From NCBI RefSeq assembly GCF_029016285.1, contig NZ_CP091975.1:124001-188000 (forward strand): a DNA stretch of 64,000 nucleotides, read 5' to 3'. Origin of the DNA: Vibrio sp. DW001 (GTDB lineage Bacteria > Pseudomonadota > Gammaproteobacteria > Enterobacterales > Vibrionaceae). Made by a program: the position numbers and the translations under genes. Within the stretch, counting starts at the first letter, position 1, and each line of letters starts with the position of its first letter. Shown in pieces: positions 39,001 through 48,100 of this stretch. The notes under the pieces are model-generated. The model had not been told where the DNA came from. It worked only from the letters and a program-made list of their open reading frames with translations, and did not search any database.

Positions 39001-39840
39001 CTATTTAAGATCGCTATTTGCGATAAAGTCCATGTCGTCGAACGTCTGGTTTTCACCTGCCATTCCCCAAATGAAACTGTAATTTTTGGTACCACACCCA
39101 GAATGAATGGACCAACTAGGAGAGAAGACCAACTCTTTATTCTTTATAACTAAATGACGAGTTTCTGTTGGTTCACCCATAAAGTGAAAGACCACTTCGT
39201 TGGGTTCAATATTGAAATAAAAGTAAGCTTCCATCCGGCGTTCATGTGTATGACAAGGCATAGTGTTCCATGCGCTCCCCGTTTTAATATGAGTAATTCC
39301 CATAGAGAGTTGGCAGCTTTGCATGACATCTGGATGGATATATTGATTGAGAGTCCTAGCGTTGACCGTTTCCGGTTCACCCAGATCCAACTGCTTTGCC
39401 ATGTTTTTTGTTATGAGTACGGTAGGATAGTTTTGGTGAGCAGGAGAGCTAAGGCAATAAAACTGTGCTGGCGCATTAGAATCATTGGATGCAAAAGAAA
39501 TATCGATATTTCCTAACCCAATATAAAGTACGTCAAGGTGGTCAAGGTGGTAGCGCTCGCCATTTACGGTCACTTCCCCAGCTCCGCCTATATTGGCAAT
39601 GCCCATTTCTCTTCTTTGTAAGAAAAACTCAACACCAAATGATTTAGGTTCAATAAAATCTTCAAGTTTCAGAGATTTCGTCAAGGGAGAGACACCAATC
39701 GCGACAACACGATCAATATGGCTATAAACGATATTAATAAAATCATCATTAAATAGTGATTCTATTAAAAATTCTTTGCGAAGGCGTGAGGTCTGGTAAT
39801 GTTTCACATCTTCAGGAGAATTTGAATATTTTGTTATCAT
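39001..39840 (-). CDS. kduI: 5-keto-4-deoxyuronate isomerase
   Basis: 279 residues. The zinc ligands of this cupin-like isomerase are visible as His197, His199, Glu204 (CHTHERRMEAYFYF) and His246 (SIHSGCG). It converts 5-keto-4-deoxyuronate to 2,5-diketo-3-deoxygluconate. The length and the RREMGIANIGG segment agree with the family. The gene is divergent from the IclR regulator and preceded by paired inverted repeats. Confidence 0.95.
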   Translation of the reverse strand: MITKYSNSPEDVKHYQTSRLRKEFLIESLFNDDFINIVYSHIDRVVAIGVSPLTKSLKLEDFIEPKSFGVEFFLQRREMGIANIGGAGEVTVNGERYHLDHLDVLYIGLGNIDISFASNDSNAPAQFYCLSSPAHQNYPTVLITKNMAKQLDLGEPETVNARTLNQYIHPDVMQSCQLSMGITHIKTGSAWNTMPCHTHERRMEAYFYFNIEPNEVVFHFMGEPTETRHLVIKNKELVFSPSWSIHSGCGTKNYSFIWGMAGENQTFDDMDFIANSDLK

Positions 39841-39883
39841 GATTCTTCCTCATTTGTTAGGATTAATTAAATCTTGCCTAAAT

Positions 39884-39917
39884 ATTCATATATAATCAAT
39901 TGTATTCGTATATGAAT
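39884..39917. promoter_or_regulatory. Paired operator-like palindromes between kduI and the iclR-type gene
   Basis: ATTCGTATATGAAT (39904-39917) is a palindrome with one mismatch, and ATTCATATATAATC (39884-39897) is a weaker copy. Their centres are 20 bp apart, two helical turns, so a regulator could bind both on one face. Taken as a whole, ATTCATATA and TATATGAAT also form a larger inverted repeat. Confidence 0.55.
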
Positions 39918-39926
39918 TTTTATACG

Positions 39927-39942
39927 TGTGACAATAATCACT
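39927..39942. promoter_or_regulatory. CRP-like site in the kduI / iclR-type intergenic region
   Basis: TGTGA-CAATAA-TCACT matches the CRP core at nine of ten positions. It lies 10 bp from the palindrome pair, upstream of kduI. Confidence 0.5.
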
Positions 39943-39980
39943 AATTGATGTTTGTGCAATTCGCCATAAAAAGGTTCTTA

Positions 39981-40772
39981 ATGACTATGCAGAATAAAGT
40001 GGAATATCGTGCTCCGGCTCTTGAAAAAGCTCTTGATATCATTGAGTTACTGAGCCAATCGAAGCAACCACTTACAAAAAAAGAGATCTCAGTAAGTTTA
40101 GATAGAACAGTAAATGAAATTTTTCGAATGCTTGAGGTACTTAAGGTTCGTGAATATGTAACTCATAACGATGCTCAGGGCACATACGAGCTGAGCTTGA
40201 AGATGTATGAGTTATCTAATCTTCATCCTCCTATCAAACGTTTACTTCGAACGGCAAATCCTGAAATGCTCGAGTTAAGTGAGCATGTACAACAATCTTG
40301 TCATCTGAGCATGTATGATCGAGGTCACATGCTTATAGTTGCGAGACAAGAGAGCCCATACAAAATGGGGTTTGGTGTTAGGTTAGGAGCTCGAATAGAT
40401 ATATTTGGTTCTGGTTCAGGCATTGTAGCGTTAGCATTTAATGATTTAGAAACGAGAATGAAGATGTTGGAAAGCTCTGGAGCGACAGAGGAAGAAATAA
40501 AATTCGTCTTACAGGAAGTAGAAAAGACGATAAGAGACGGGTTATATGTTGGAGAAAGTCCACAAATAAGCGGTGTCACCAATATTTCTTTACCTATCCT
40601 ATCCATTCATGGGAACGCTGCTGCAGTCTTAACGATACCGTATCTGACTTTGAATGCGACAACATTACATCACAATATTGTAGGTGTAGATAACGCTAAA
40701 ATATTCGCACAACTATCTGCCAAAAAATTGACCGAATCTGTCGGTGGTAAGTGGCATTTGCCTGAGCTGTGA
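39981..40772 (+). CDS. IclR-family transcriptional regulator (KdgR-like)
   Basis: 263 residues from the ATG with AAGG six bases upstream; earlier in-frame TTG/ATG codons lack a ribosome site. An N-terminal winged helix (about 8-70, ALEKALDIIELLSQ...LTKKEISVSL) precedes the IclR effector domain (about 80-255, with GARIDIFGSGSGIVAL and GVTNISLPIL). In plant-pathogenic enterics the IclR protein KdgR represses pectin genes and is released by KDG; a similar role is inferred from divergence with kduI. Confidence 0.88.
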   Translation: MTMQNKVEYRAPALEKALDIIELLSQSKQPLTKKEISVSLDRTVNEIFRMLEVLKVREYVTHNDAQGTYELSLKMYELSNLHPPIKRLLRTANPEMLELSEHVQQSCHLSMYDRGHMLIVARQESPYKMGFGVRLGARIDIFGSGSGIVALAFNDLETRMKMLESSGATEEEIKFVLQEVEKTIRDGLYVGESPQISGVTNISLPILSIHGNAAAVLTIPYLTLNATTLHHNIVGVDNAKIFAQLSAKKLTESVGGKWHLPEL

Positions 40773-40854
40773 TACTCCTCTTTGTCATTGCAATTGTTGT
40801 GCTGTGAACTTTGTACTCAGCACAACCTAGAATGCGTCACATCACGTTTTTTTA

Positions 40855-40901
40855 TTGACATTCGTCACAAAGATGGTGAATAATCGAACTCATATATGAA
40901 T
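40855..40901 (+). promoter_or_regulatory. Probable regulated promoter in front of a small membrane ORF
   Basis: A perfect -35 (TTGACA, 40855-40860) and a -10-like AATAAT (40879-40884) are 18 bp apart. ACTCATATATGAAT (40888-40901), a one-mismatch palindrome and near-copy of the kduI operator, sits at the expected transcription start, a classic repressor position. Confidence 0.5.
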
Positions 40902-40922
40902 TTTACCACTTTAGGCAAAAAT

Positions 40923-41078
40923 ATGAATTCAATAACTGCGCAACCAAAAACTGTCTCAAATCCAACTATCGAGACAAACGATGATTCTAATGACTTGGAA
41001 AATGTCTTATTCATTATAAGGCTAATTATAGGTATATCCATTCTAGCCGCTATTTTTGGTTTAGGTTGGGTTATTTGA
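40923..41078 (+). CDS. Small single-span membrane protein (candidate)
   Basis: 51 residues from the ATG at 40923; an earlier ATG at 40896 lies inside the operator and probably before or at the transcript start. The N-terminal ~28 residues are polar and acidic (ETNDDSNDLENV), followed by one strong membrane segment (LFIIRLIIGISILAAIFGLGWVI) to the end. TTAGG lies nine bases upstream. No family is recognised. The regulated promoter in front supports it being real; codon content alone would not. Confidence 0.45.
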   Translation: MNSITAQPKTVSNPTIETNDDSNDLENVLFIIRLIIGISILAAIFGLGWVI

Positions 41079-41375
41079 TCATTAGCGCCATGTCGTTCTC
41101 TATTCTTTCTGGAATATGTCACCCTTCTTTTTTCAGCAACGCATATCTGTGTTCTAGTTGTGATGAATAGAATATTTTGTACGATTGGGATTTTATTTAA
41201 ACTTCATTTCCCTGAGACAGTCCCTGATTCAGGTGCAACTTCTCGCCCATCTTGTTTCTCAGTGAGCCTAATCTGAATGTGAACAAGGTGTCTAGGTGAT
41301 CGATGTTAGTGTTGCAGTATGACTGTTTGTCTCTGGCCTAAACCGGAATTCCGGAATCATCCCTATAAAATAGTA
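41079..41375. other. Intergenic region after the small ORF
   Basis: No confident gene. On the minus strand a 46-codon open stretch (41197-41337) reads protein-like (RDKQSYCNTNIDHLDTLF, LGSLRNKMGEKLHLNQGLS) but has no start codon in a good context and begins right after a stop, so it may be a remnant or part of a dispersed element. A CCGGAATTCCGG palindrome lies at 41343-41354. Confidence 0.3.
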
Positions 41376-41404
41376 ATAAAAAAGCCCTGATAAATAAGGG
41401 CTTA
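41376..41404 (-). terminator. Terminator of yicC
   Basis: On the minus strand, AAGCCCTTA / TCAGGGCTT form a stem followed by six T, 27 bp after the yicC stop. Confidence 0.8.
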
Positions 41405-41431
41405 GAAGATGAATGAAGAAGAGCTAGGAAT

Positions 41432-42298
41432 TTACTCTATATTCTGGATCTGTTCTCTCATCTGCTCAATCAGTACTTTCAGCTCAACACCTGAAGCGGT
41501 GATGTCTGTACTGATTGATTTAGAGGCTAGAGTATTTGCCTCACGATTGAATTCTTGCATCATAAAGTCGAGCTTTCTGCCGCATGCCCCGCCTTTTTTC
41601 AGAATATTATTTGTTTCTTTAACGTGAGAATCTAAACGATCTATCTCTTCGGCTACATCTACTTTCTGAGCAAGCATAATGAGCTCCTGCTCTACGCGAG
41701 TCGCGTCAAGTTCGATTTTAGCTTCTTCAAATTTCTTGATTAATCTTTCACGTTGCCACTCAATAATCTCAGGCATACGATCACGAACTTTGAACGCCTC
41801 ATCTGTAATCGCGTCAAGGCGAGTGGTAATCAAATCTTTCATGTTTGTGCCTTCACGGCCGCGAGCTTCAATGAACTCACTTACACCTTCATCAAACGCC
41901 GCTAATAAATCTTTTTTGATCGCATCCATGTCTTGTTCTGGTGTTTCCATCACACCAGGCCATTGCATGACTTGAAATGGATTGATTCGATTACTTTCAC
42001 CAATTAGATTAGATACTTGGTTTGCCGCATTAATGACTTGTCTAGCAAGTGTTTCATTGATTGATAACTCACCCTTCGCATCAGGGTTGGCTTCAAAGCG
42101 TAAATGGCACTCTACTTTGCCTCTAGCAAGACGTTTACGAAAGCGCTCGCGCAAAATAGGCTCTAAACCACGAAACTGTTCTGGTAAGCGGAAGTAAGTT
42201 TCTAAATAGCGTTGGTTCACGCTACGAATTTCCCAAACTGCGCTGCCCCAATCGCCTTTCACTTCTTTGCGAGAGTATGCCGTCATGCTGTAGATCAT
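41432..42298 (-). CDS. yicC: YicC-family endoribonuclease
   Basis: 288 residues from the ATG of MIYSMTAYSRKE, the conserved beginning of the family; the open frame extends further upstream only by chance across the rph promoter. YicC_N covers about 2-155 and the DUF1732 C-terminal part contains VEQELIMLAQKVDVAEEIDRL and the ending GVELKVLIEQMREQIQNIE in two blocks. YicC is an RNase that promotes decay of certain small RNAs. It is divergent from rph, as in enterics. Confidence 0.93.
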   Translation of the reverse strand: MIYSMTAYSRKEVKGDWGSAVWEIRSVNQRYLETYFRLPEQFRGLEPILRERFRKRLARGKVECHLRFEANPDAKGELSINETLARQVINAANQVSNLIGESNRINPFQVMQWPGVMETPEQDMDAIKKDLLAAFDEGVSEFIEARGREGTNMKDLITTRLDAITDEAFKVRDRMPEIIEWQRERLIKKFEEAKIELDATRVEQELIMLAQKVDVAEEIDRLDSHVKETNNILKKGGACGRKLDFMMQEFNREANTLASKSISTDITASGVELKVLIEQMREQIQNIE

Positions 42299-42464
42299 GG
42301 ATATTTCCTTGATAGTCGAAATACGTATTTTTTGAATGTAAGTAATAAGTAAAAGATGGTAGCACAAGTTGGGGCGAAGCCTCCATAGCGCACCTAGGAA
42401 CCATTCATGTTTTCCGCTATAATTCCCGCCCAATTGAAATCCATTACATAATAGGTAAATACCC

Positions 42465-43181
42465 ATGCGTCCAAACGACAGAAGCGCGGTACAAGTTCGT
42501 CCAATTAAAATGACTCGTAACTATACAGCGTATGCTGAAGGTTCTGTGTTAGTAGAGTTTGGAAACACCAAAGTGTTATGTAATGCAACGGTTGAAGAGA
42601 ATGTGCCTCGTTGGCTAAAAGGGAAAGGAAAAGGTTGGGTAACGGCAGAATACGGCATGTTACCAAGAGCAACACACACTCGTAACCGCCGTGAAGCTGC
42701 AAGTGGAAAGCAGGGTGGGCGTACGATGGAAATTCAACGCCTTATCGCTCGTAGTTTGCGTGCAGTTGTCGATCTTGAAGCGATGGGTGAGTTCATGGTT
42801 ACTGTTGACTGTGATGTGATTCAAGCTGACGGCGGAACAAGAACCGCCTCTATTTCTGGTGCAAGTGTCGCTATGGCGGATGCATTCCAACATTTGGTTG
42901 CAGAAGGTAAGCTTAAGCAAAATCCAATGAAGGGCCATGTTGCGGCTGTATCGGTTGGAATCGTTAATGGTGAAGCATTGTGTGATCTAGAATATGTTGA
43001 AGATTCTGCGGCAGATACCGATATGAATGTGGTTATGACGGAAGAAGGCAAGATGATCGAAATCCAAGGTACCGCAGAAGGCGAACCTTTCTCACATGAC
43101 GAATTAATGGATTTACTGGCGCTCGCTAAACAGGGTATTTCCGATATTATTGAGGTGCAGAAAGCTGCGCTAGTCGATTAG
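42465..43181 (+). CDS. rph: Ribonuclease PH
   Basis: 238 residues, starting [13 protein letters not shown]. Phosphate-dependent 3' exonuclease that trims tRNA ends. Conserved RNase PH blocks include [17 protein letters not shown] in the [16 protein letters not shown] loop (phosphate site) and the [19 protein letters not shown] core. Full length, unlike the frameshifted rph of E. coli K-12. pyrE follows 15 bp downstream. Confidence 0.97.
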   Translation: MRPNDRSAVQVRPIKMTRNYTAYAEGSVLVEFGNTKVLCNATVEENVPRWLKGKGKGWVTAEYGMLPRATHTRNRREAASGKQGGRTMEIQRLIARSLRAVVDLEAMGEFMVTVDCDVIQADGGTRTASISGASVAMADAFQHLVAEGKLKQNPMKGHVAAVSVGIVNGEALCDLEYVEDSAADTDMNVVMTEEGKMIEIQGTAEGEPFSHDELMDLLALAKQGISDIIEVQKAALVD

Positions 43182-43196
43182 TTTTAGGAGGAAGCA

Positions 43197-43838
43197 ATGA
43201 AAGCATACCAACGTGAATTTATTGAATTTGCTTTAGAAAAAGAAGTCCTTAAATTTGGCGAGTTTACATTAAAATCTGGACGTATCAGCCCATATTTTTT
43301 TAATGCTGGCTTGTTTAATACCGGAAGAGATCTCGCGCGACTAGGTCGATTCTATGCTGCGGCACTAATCGATTCTGGTATTTCATATGATGTTCTCTTT
43401 GGTCCTGCATATAAAGGCATTCCTATAGCAACAACGACTGCGGTTGCTTTAGCTGATCACCATGACGTGGATGCACCTTATTGCTTCAATCGCAAAGAAG
43501 CGAAAGATCATGGAGAAGGTGGCAACCTTGTCGGTAGCGCGCTAGAAGGTCGTATCATGCTTGTGGACGACGTTATTACTGCTGGTACCGCTATCCGCGA
43601 GTCTATGGAGATAATCCAAGCCAATGGCGCAGACTTAGCCGGTGTTCTTGTTGCTATTGATAGACAAGAGAAAGGAAAAGGCGAGCTTTCTGCGATTCAA
43701 GAAGTAGAACGCGATTTCCAGTGTCAGATTGTCTCTATTGTTAGCCTTACGGATCTTATCTCTTATCTCGAAGAGAAAGGTGGTAGTGTTGATCAATTAG
43801 AGAAAGTGAAAGCCTATCGAGCTGAGTTTGGGGTTTAA
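43197..43838 (+). CDS. pyrE: Orotate phosphoribosyltransferase
   Basis: 213 residues. The PRPP-binding motif is [16 protein letters not shown] (about 120-135), and the catalytic loop has [12 protein letters not shown] with the expected lysines. It makes OMP from orotate and PRPP. AGGAGG precedes the ATG; pyrE is coupled to rph. No attenuator was seen in the 15-bp gap. Confidence 0.97.
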   Translation: MKAYQREFIEFALEKEVLKFGEFTLKSGRISPYFFNAGLFNTGRDLARLGRFYAAALIDSGISYDVLFGPAYKGIPIATTTAVALADHHDVDAPYCFNRKEAKDHGEGGNLVGSALEGRIMLVDDVITAGTAIRESMEIIQANGADLAGVLVAIDRQEKGKGELSAIQEVERDFQCQIVSIVSLTDLISYLEEKGGSVDQLEKVKAYRAEFGV

Positions 43839-43856
43839 TAACAAATCTTGAATCCT

Positions 43857-43886
43857 GATCACTTCGCCTCTTAAAGCGAAGTGATC
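43857..43886. terminator. Terminator shared by convergent pyrE and lpxL-type gene
   Basis: A perfect 11-bp stem, GATCACTTCGC / GCGAAGTGATC, with an 8-base loop and an AT-rich flank on the pyrE side (ATATTATTTG). It fills most of the 51-bp gap between the two stop codons. Confidence 0.7.
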
Positions 43887-43889
43887 ATA

Positions 43890-44834
43890 TTATTTGTATC
43901 TTATTCCGCGCGGAATGGATTCGTCTTCCATTGTTTTGAAACGCTTATGTAGCCACATCCACTGTTCTGGTGCTTTCAAAATAATATTTTCGATATGTTT
44001 ATTCATAAATGCAGCCGCTGCTTTTTCATCGCGTTGTGGGTAATCGAGATGGAATGATGGGTCAACTTGAATATCATATTTTAGGTTCTGATTTCTAAAC
44101 CCAGATACTGTGACAATAGCGCAATGGCTTGTGTATACCAAAATACTGGTACCTGTTGTGGTGCAGGCATCATCTACGGCAAAAAATGGAACAAACACGG
44201 ATTTTTTTCGACCGTAGTCATGATCAGGTAGATAAAAAATACGATCTCCGTTTCTGAGTGCGCGAATCATCCCTTTGACATCTTTTCTGTCTATGAGTCG
44301 GTTACCATTGTGGGCTCGGCCCCGATATTGAATGAAATTATAGACCGGATTATTATGTGGGCGGTAAACACCAAAACCGCCAATGCCTAATACAGCAAGT
44401 GCTCGGCCCGTTATCTCTAAATTAAGTGCGTGGGCGCAACAAAAGAGTATGCCTTTTTTTTCGCTCTCGAATTTTGTTATCTCAGAATAATCTCCGCCGT
44501 TTAACAACCTTTTAAAGCGCCAAGTTGGCCAAAACCAAGTAATCGCGGTTTCTATCAACGCAAGTCCGGTATTTTTAAAATTCTCTTCTACAAAGTCTTG
44601 GTTTTCTTGCGCGGTTCTTTCTGGAAAGGCGAGTTCTAGATTACGTCTGGCAACCTTTACTCTGCTCTTTCCTATTTTCATACTCACTTGACCAATCTTT
44701 CTACCTACAAAGTAGAGTAACTTATAAGGCAATATGTTGACGAAAAGTGCTAGAAATCCAAAGCCCAACCAAACCAACCAGTATTTGGGGTGGAGAAGAG
44801 ATAAGGTAAACTTAGGTTTAATGCTTCTACTCAT
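43890..44834 (-). CDS. lpxL: LpxL-type late acyltransferase of lipid A
   Basis: 314 residues from MSRSIKPKF; a longer start would overlap slmA. One membrane anchor (about 15-37) precedes the lysophospholipid acyltransferase-like domain with the HX4E catalytic motif HALNLE (about residue 134) and the RALRNGDRIFYLPDHDYG segment. It adds a secondary acyl chain to Kdo2-lipid IVA. LpxL versus LpxM/LpxN specificity cannot be settled from sequence by eye. Confidence 0.88.
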   Translation of the reverse strand: MSRSIKPKFTLSLLHPKYWLVWLGFGFLALFVNILPYKLLYFVGRKIGQVSMKIGKSRVKVARRNLELAFPERTAQENQDFVEENFKNTGLALIETAITWFWPTWRFKRLLNGGDYSEITKFESEKKGILFCCAHALNLEITGRALAVLGIGGFGVYRPHNNPVYNFIQYRGRAHNGNRLIDRKDVKGMIRALRNGDRIFYLPDHDYGRKKSVFVPFFAVDDACTTTGTSILVYTSHCAIVTVSGFRNQNLKYDIQVDPSFHLDYPQRDEKAAAAFMNKHIENIILKAPEQWMWLHKRFKTMEDESIPRGIRYK

Positions 44835-44863
44835 TATGGGCTCGCTTTGAGGCGTTATACGTA

Positions 44864-45454
44864 CTATTGAATTTGAGCACTCAGTAGAGCCCAATATTCT
44901 TCGAAATTCTCAGTTGGTTGATATTTAAAATCAGAACGAACAAATCGATTGAGACTGCCTTCTACTTGGCCGAGAAGTTGTGCCGCCAAAATAGATTCAT
45001 CAACAGGAAATGATTTGCCTTCACGTAACTGACGTTCGCGTAATATTTGTCTGAGTTGCATTTCGATTCTTTCAAAGAGCTGATTAATTCGACCGCGTAA
45101 TCGCTCGTTTTCAAACATCAACGCGTGACCAGACATAATCCTTGTTAGCCCTGGGTTTTTCTCTGCAAAAGCGAGTATCAGTTGAAGAACCATTCGGATC
45201 CGCTGCAACGTGTCTTTTTCTTCATCAAGTATGCGGTTGATTCGGGACATAAGTGAGTCTTCGATAAACTCTATTAAGCCTTCAAACATACGAGCTTTGC
45301 TAGGAAAGTGGCGATAAAGTGCAGCTTCAGAGACACCAACTTGTTTGGCTAATTTGGCAGTAGTGATTCTAGATGCGCCATCGGTAGTCTCTAGCATATG
45401 AGCTAAGGCCTGAAGGATTTCTTCACGGCGATTAGATTTTCTGGTTCCGGTCAT
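44864..45454 (-). CDS. slmA: Nucleoid occlusion factor SlmA
   Basis: 196 residues, TetR-fold. The N-terminal helix-turn-helix has [32 protein letters not shown] in two blocks. SlmA binds chromosomal SBS sites and blocks FtsZ ring assembly over the nucleoid. It lies upstream of the lpxL-type gene on the same strand and downstream of coaBC. Confidence 0.96.
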   Translation of the reverse strand: MTGTRKSNRREEILQALAHMLETTDGASRITTAKLAKQVGVSEAALYRHFPSKARMFEGLIEFIEDSLMSRINRILDEEKDTLQRIRMVLQLILAFAEKNPGLTRIMSGHALMFENERLRGRINQLFERIEMQLRQILRERQLREGKSFPVDESILAAQLLGQVEGSLNRFVRSDFKYQPTENFEEYWALLSAQIQ

Positions 45455-45601
45455 GGTTCCGATTCCTTTACGTATCTCTACTTGCGTATTGAGTATTTAT
45501 TCTCTTTTACAACAAATAGAGCGACTACAAACTGACGGTTCTGTAATGCCATTTTTTAAAATGCTTTTACAGCAGTAGTCTTAAGTTGAATAGACTTGTT
45601 G

Positions 45602-45630
45602 AAGCACCACCATCAATGAAGTTGGTGCTT
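45602..45630 (-). terminator. Hairpin downstream of the possible dut relic
   Basis: AAGCACCAaC and GgTGGTGCTT form a 10-bp stem with one mismatched pair between coaBC and slmA. No T tract follows on the minus strand, so termination is uncertain. Confidence 0.4.
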
Positions 45631-45647
45631 ACTATAGGTTCTTTGCT

Positions 45648-45710
45648 GATTATTGCTTACTTGTGTGTCCAAATCTACCTCTGACTTGCATAGGTATATC
45701 AATTTCAGAC
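45648..45710 (-). pseudogene. Possible relic of dut (dUTPase C-terminus)
   Basis: Between coaBC and slmA, where dut lies in E. coli and related genomes, only 278 bp remain. On the same strand a frame reads VSEIDIPMQVRGRFGHTSKQ and stops. E. coli dUTPase ends with DATDRGEGGFGHSGRQ; the shared RG..FGH...Q plus stop resembles the dUTPase C-terminal motif V with two residues lost. The match is short (about 20 residues), so chance cannot be excluded. No other part of dut is recognisable here. Confidence 0.35.
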
Positions 45711-45732
45711 ACAAGACTAAGTTTTGTTTACT

Positions 45733-46965
45733 CTATTCCATAAGCGCATTTATTTTTTGCATTATTTGTAAGGCAAGAGCCTCTTTAGAGTCAAGTGGCA
45801 GTGATTGTTCACCTTGTTGCCCTTTATCCTGATGCCAGTAAAGCGTTAGCGCATTGTCATTTGAATTAAATCCTTGACCTTCAACGGATACATCGTTGGC
45901 GCAGATAAGATCTAGATTTTTCTTCGTTAGTTTACCTCTGGCGTATTTTTCAACGTCTTGAGTTTCAGCTGCAAAACCAACAGTAAAAGGTCTGTTTTTT
46001 TCGAGTTTCGCCACACTGGCAACGATATCTGGATTCTTAATCATAGAGAGAAACATTTCATCAGAATCCTCTTTCTTTTTAATTTTTTGATCGGATACGG
46101 CTCCGGGGCGATAGTCTGCGACAGCAGCACAGGCAATGAATATATGGTTATCGGCCACATTACCCATCACTTTTTCATGCATATCTTTTGCACTTTCCAC
46201 ATCAATTCTACGTACATTTTTAGGTGTGTTGAGTGCGACAGGCCCACTGATGAGGGTTACGTTAGCACCTAACTTCGAAGCGGCATCAGCGAGTGCGTAT
46301 CCCATCTTTCCAGAGCTATGATTAGAAATAAATCTAACCGGGTCTATGGCTTCTCGGGTAGGACCCGCCGTGATCAGTACGGATTTTCCGTCCAGAATTT
46401 TATCCAGCTCAAGGGCTGACTGGAAAAAAGTTTCGCACCTTTTAACCAACTGCATCGGTTCTAACATTCTGCCATATCCAACATCACCGCAAGCTTGTTC
46501 ACCCGCTGCAGGCCCCCAAATGTGAAAACCGCGTTTTGTTAGCGTGGCGATGTTTTCCTGAGTGGCAATGTTTAGATACATCTGTTGATTCATTGCAGGG
46601 GCGACGGCCACTGGGGCATTTGTTGCTAATATGACGGTTGAAAGCAGGTCATTTCCCATACCGGCAGTTATTCGAGCGATAAGGTCGGCCGTAGCCGGAG
46701 CCAACAATACAATGTCGGCCCACTTCCCCAATTCAATGTGCCCCATTGAGGCCTCTGCTGCAGGATCTAATAGGCTGTCTGAAACTGGATTGCCAGATAC
46801 GGCTTGCATGGTTAAAGGCGTAATAAACTCTTTAGCAGCTTTGGTCATTACGACGTGTACCTGCGCGCCTCTTTCCGTTAAGCGTCTGGTTAGCTCAGCA
46901 CATTTATATGCGGCAATACCACCACTGATACCTAAAAGGATTTTTTTCCCGGTTAAAGATTGCAT
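45733..46965 (-). CDS. coaBC: Bifunctional phosphopantothenoylcysteine decarboxylase / phosphopantothenate-cysteine ligase
   Basis: 410 residues from the ATG with GGAGA upstream; an ATG eight codons earlier lacks a ribosome site. The CoaC flavoprotein half (1 to ~190) shows [15 protein letters not shown] start (here [12 protein letters not shown]), the active-site His in [19 protein letters not shown], and the substrate-clamp Cys in [13 protein letters not shown]. The CoaB half (about 190-410) has [20 protein letters not shown] and the KKKEDSDEM loop. Two steps of coenzyme A synthesis. Confidence 0.96.
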   Translation of the reverse strand: MQSLTGKKILLGISGGIAAYKCAELTRRLTERGAQVHVVMTKAAKEFITPLTMQAVSGNPVSDSLLDPAAEASMGHIELGKWADIVLLAPATADLIARITAGMGNDLLSTVILATNAPVAVAPAMNQQMYLNIATQENIATLTKRGFHIWGPAAGEQACGDVGYGRMLEPMQLVKRCETFFQSALELDKILDGKSVLITAGPTREAIDPVRFISNHSSGKMGYALADAASKLGANVTLISGPVALNTPKNVRRIDVESAKDMHEKVMGNVADNHIFIACAAVADYRPGAVSDQKIKKKEDSDEMFLSMIKNPDIVASVAKLEKNRPFTVGFAAETQDVEKYARGKLTKKNLDLICANDVSVEGQGFNSNDNALTLYWHQDKGQQGEQSLPLDSKEALALQIMQKINALME

Positions 46966-47190
46966 GTTGATTCTCCATTTTATGAGCAAACCATATCACA
47001 AAATTATGAAAAATCACCTGTATAGAGATGAAACAGAAAGTTGGTGTAAATATAGGCGGCAACGTTCTTAATTTTTATTATCACGACTATTTTAAGTATT
47101 ATGTTCACCCGTATAAGCCGCATAGCCATCGCTAAGCTTTTTAATTTTGCTCCTTATTTGGTACATATCCTTTTTTATGAAGGATATGTC

Positions 47191-47865
47191 ATGACTATCA
47201 AAAAGCTACCACTTGAATCTCAACCACGAGAAAAACTTCTGTTGCGTGGGGTACAGGCTTTATCAGACGCTGAACTGTTGGCGATATTTTTAAGAACCGG
47301 CATAAAAGGGATGAATGTTGTTGCGCTTTCTGATTTTCTTATCTCTGATTTTGGTTCACTTAGAAAGCTATTTAGTTGTAGCAAAGAAGAATTTTGCCAG
47401 CATAAAGGGTTAGGTGAGGCTAAATATACCCAACTACAAGCGGTGCTGGAAATGGCTAAAAGATATCTTGCGGAAACAATAAGCAAAGGTGACATACTTT
47501 CTGCGCCGAGTAATACAAGGATGTACCTCTCTAGTCGCCTAAGACACAGGGATAGGGAAGCCTTTTTGATCCTTTATCTAGATAGCCAACACCACGTCAT
47601 TATGGATGAAATTTTGTTTGAAGGCACGATCAATGCGGCGAGTGTTTACCCTAGGGAAGTGGTTAAAAGAGCGCTTTATCACAATGCTGCTTCTATTATT
47701 GTCGCTCATAATCATCCGTCGGGTATTGCTGAACCCAGTACTTCAGATAAAAGGATTACGGACCGTATTGTTGATGCGCTTGCCTTAGTTGACATCAGAT
47801 TGTTGGATCATTTTATCGTTGGTGATGGAGACGTGATGTCTTTCGCAGAGAGAGGTTTATTGTAG
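47191..47865 (+). CDS. radC: RadC-family JAB-domain protein
   Basis: 224 residues from the ATG with AAGGA upstream, beginning [17 protein letters not shown]. The helix-hairpin-helix part is at the N-terminus and the JAB1-type metal site HNHPSG...D is at about 171-186. Despite the name, a DNA-repair role is doubtful. It is divergent from coaBC, as in other gamma-proteobacteria, where rpmB-rpmG follow; here hldE lies between. Confidence 0.93.
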   Translation: MTIKKLPLESQPREKLLLRGVQALSDAELLAIFLRTGIKGMNVVALSDFLISDFGSLRKLFSCSKEEFCQHKGLGEAKYTQLQAVLEMAKRYLAETISKGDILSAPSNTRMYLSSRLRHRDREAFLILYLDSQHHVIMDEILFEGTINAASVYPREVVKRALYHNAASIIVAHNHPSGIAEPSTSDKRITDRIVDALALVDIRLLDHFIVGDGDVMSFAERGLL

Positions 47866-47974
47866 CTGATACATCAACACGTATTGCCCTTGAGTTGGCC
47901 ATGTTTGTTATATATTCAGGCCGATCTGTTATCTATGATATGCGCTGTTGTATTTGTCTTCCTTTATTCATTCT

Positions 47975-48008
47975 CGTCGCCATTCCCTCTTTCGAGGTAA
48001 TGACGACG
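47975..48008. repeat. Imperfect palindrome, degenerate relative of the 50.5-kb repeat
   Basis: CGTCGCCATT..CCTC and GAGG.AATGACGACG pair with one mismatch in the outer arm. The core resembles the CGTCATTCCCG...CGGGAATGACG palindromes of the tandem array. It lies between the convergent radC and hldE and may also end transcription. The rest of this 235-bp gap holds no gene. Confidence 0.4.
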
Positions 48009-48100
48009 TGTCCGAGGGCGTGACAAGGACGACGGATTTTGTCGGGATAAAAAGTTTCGATAACGTTAACCGGACAGCATTGGTATCATATAACGTGTTA

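Noticed and set aside
39154..39516. 120-codon open frame antisense to kduI
   Set aside because: No ribosome site, overlaps a well-conserved gene, and composition follows from the kduI codons.
40896..40922. Upstream ATG for the small membrane ORF
   Set aside because: It lies inside the operator-like palindrome, at or before the expected transcript start; the ATG at 40923 is preferred.
41197..41337. 46-codon minus-strand open stretch before yicC
   Set aside because: Reads like protein but has no suitable start and begins after a stop; noted only as part of the intergenic description.
42299..42466. Long N-terminal extension of yicC
   Set aside because: It runs through the divergent rph promoter region and the conserved family start is at 42298.
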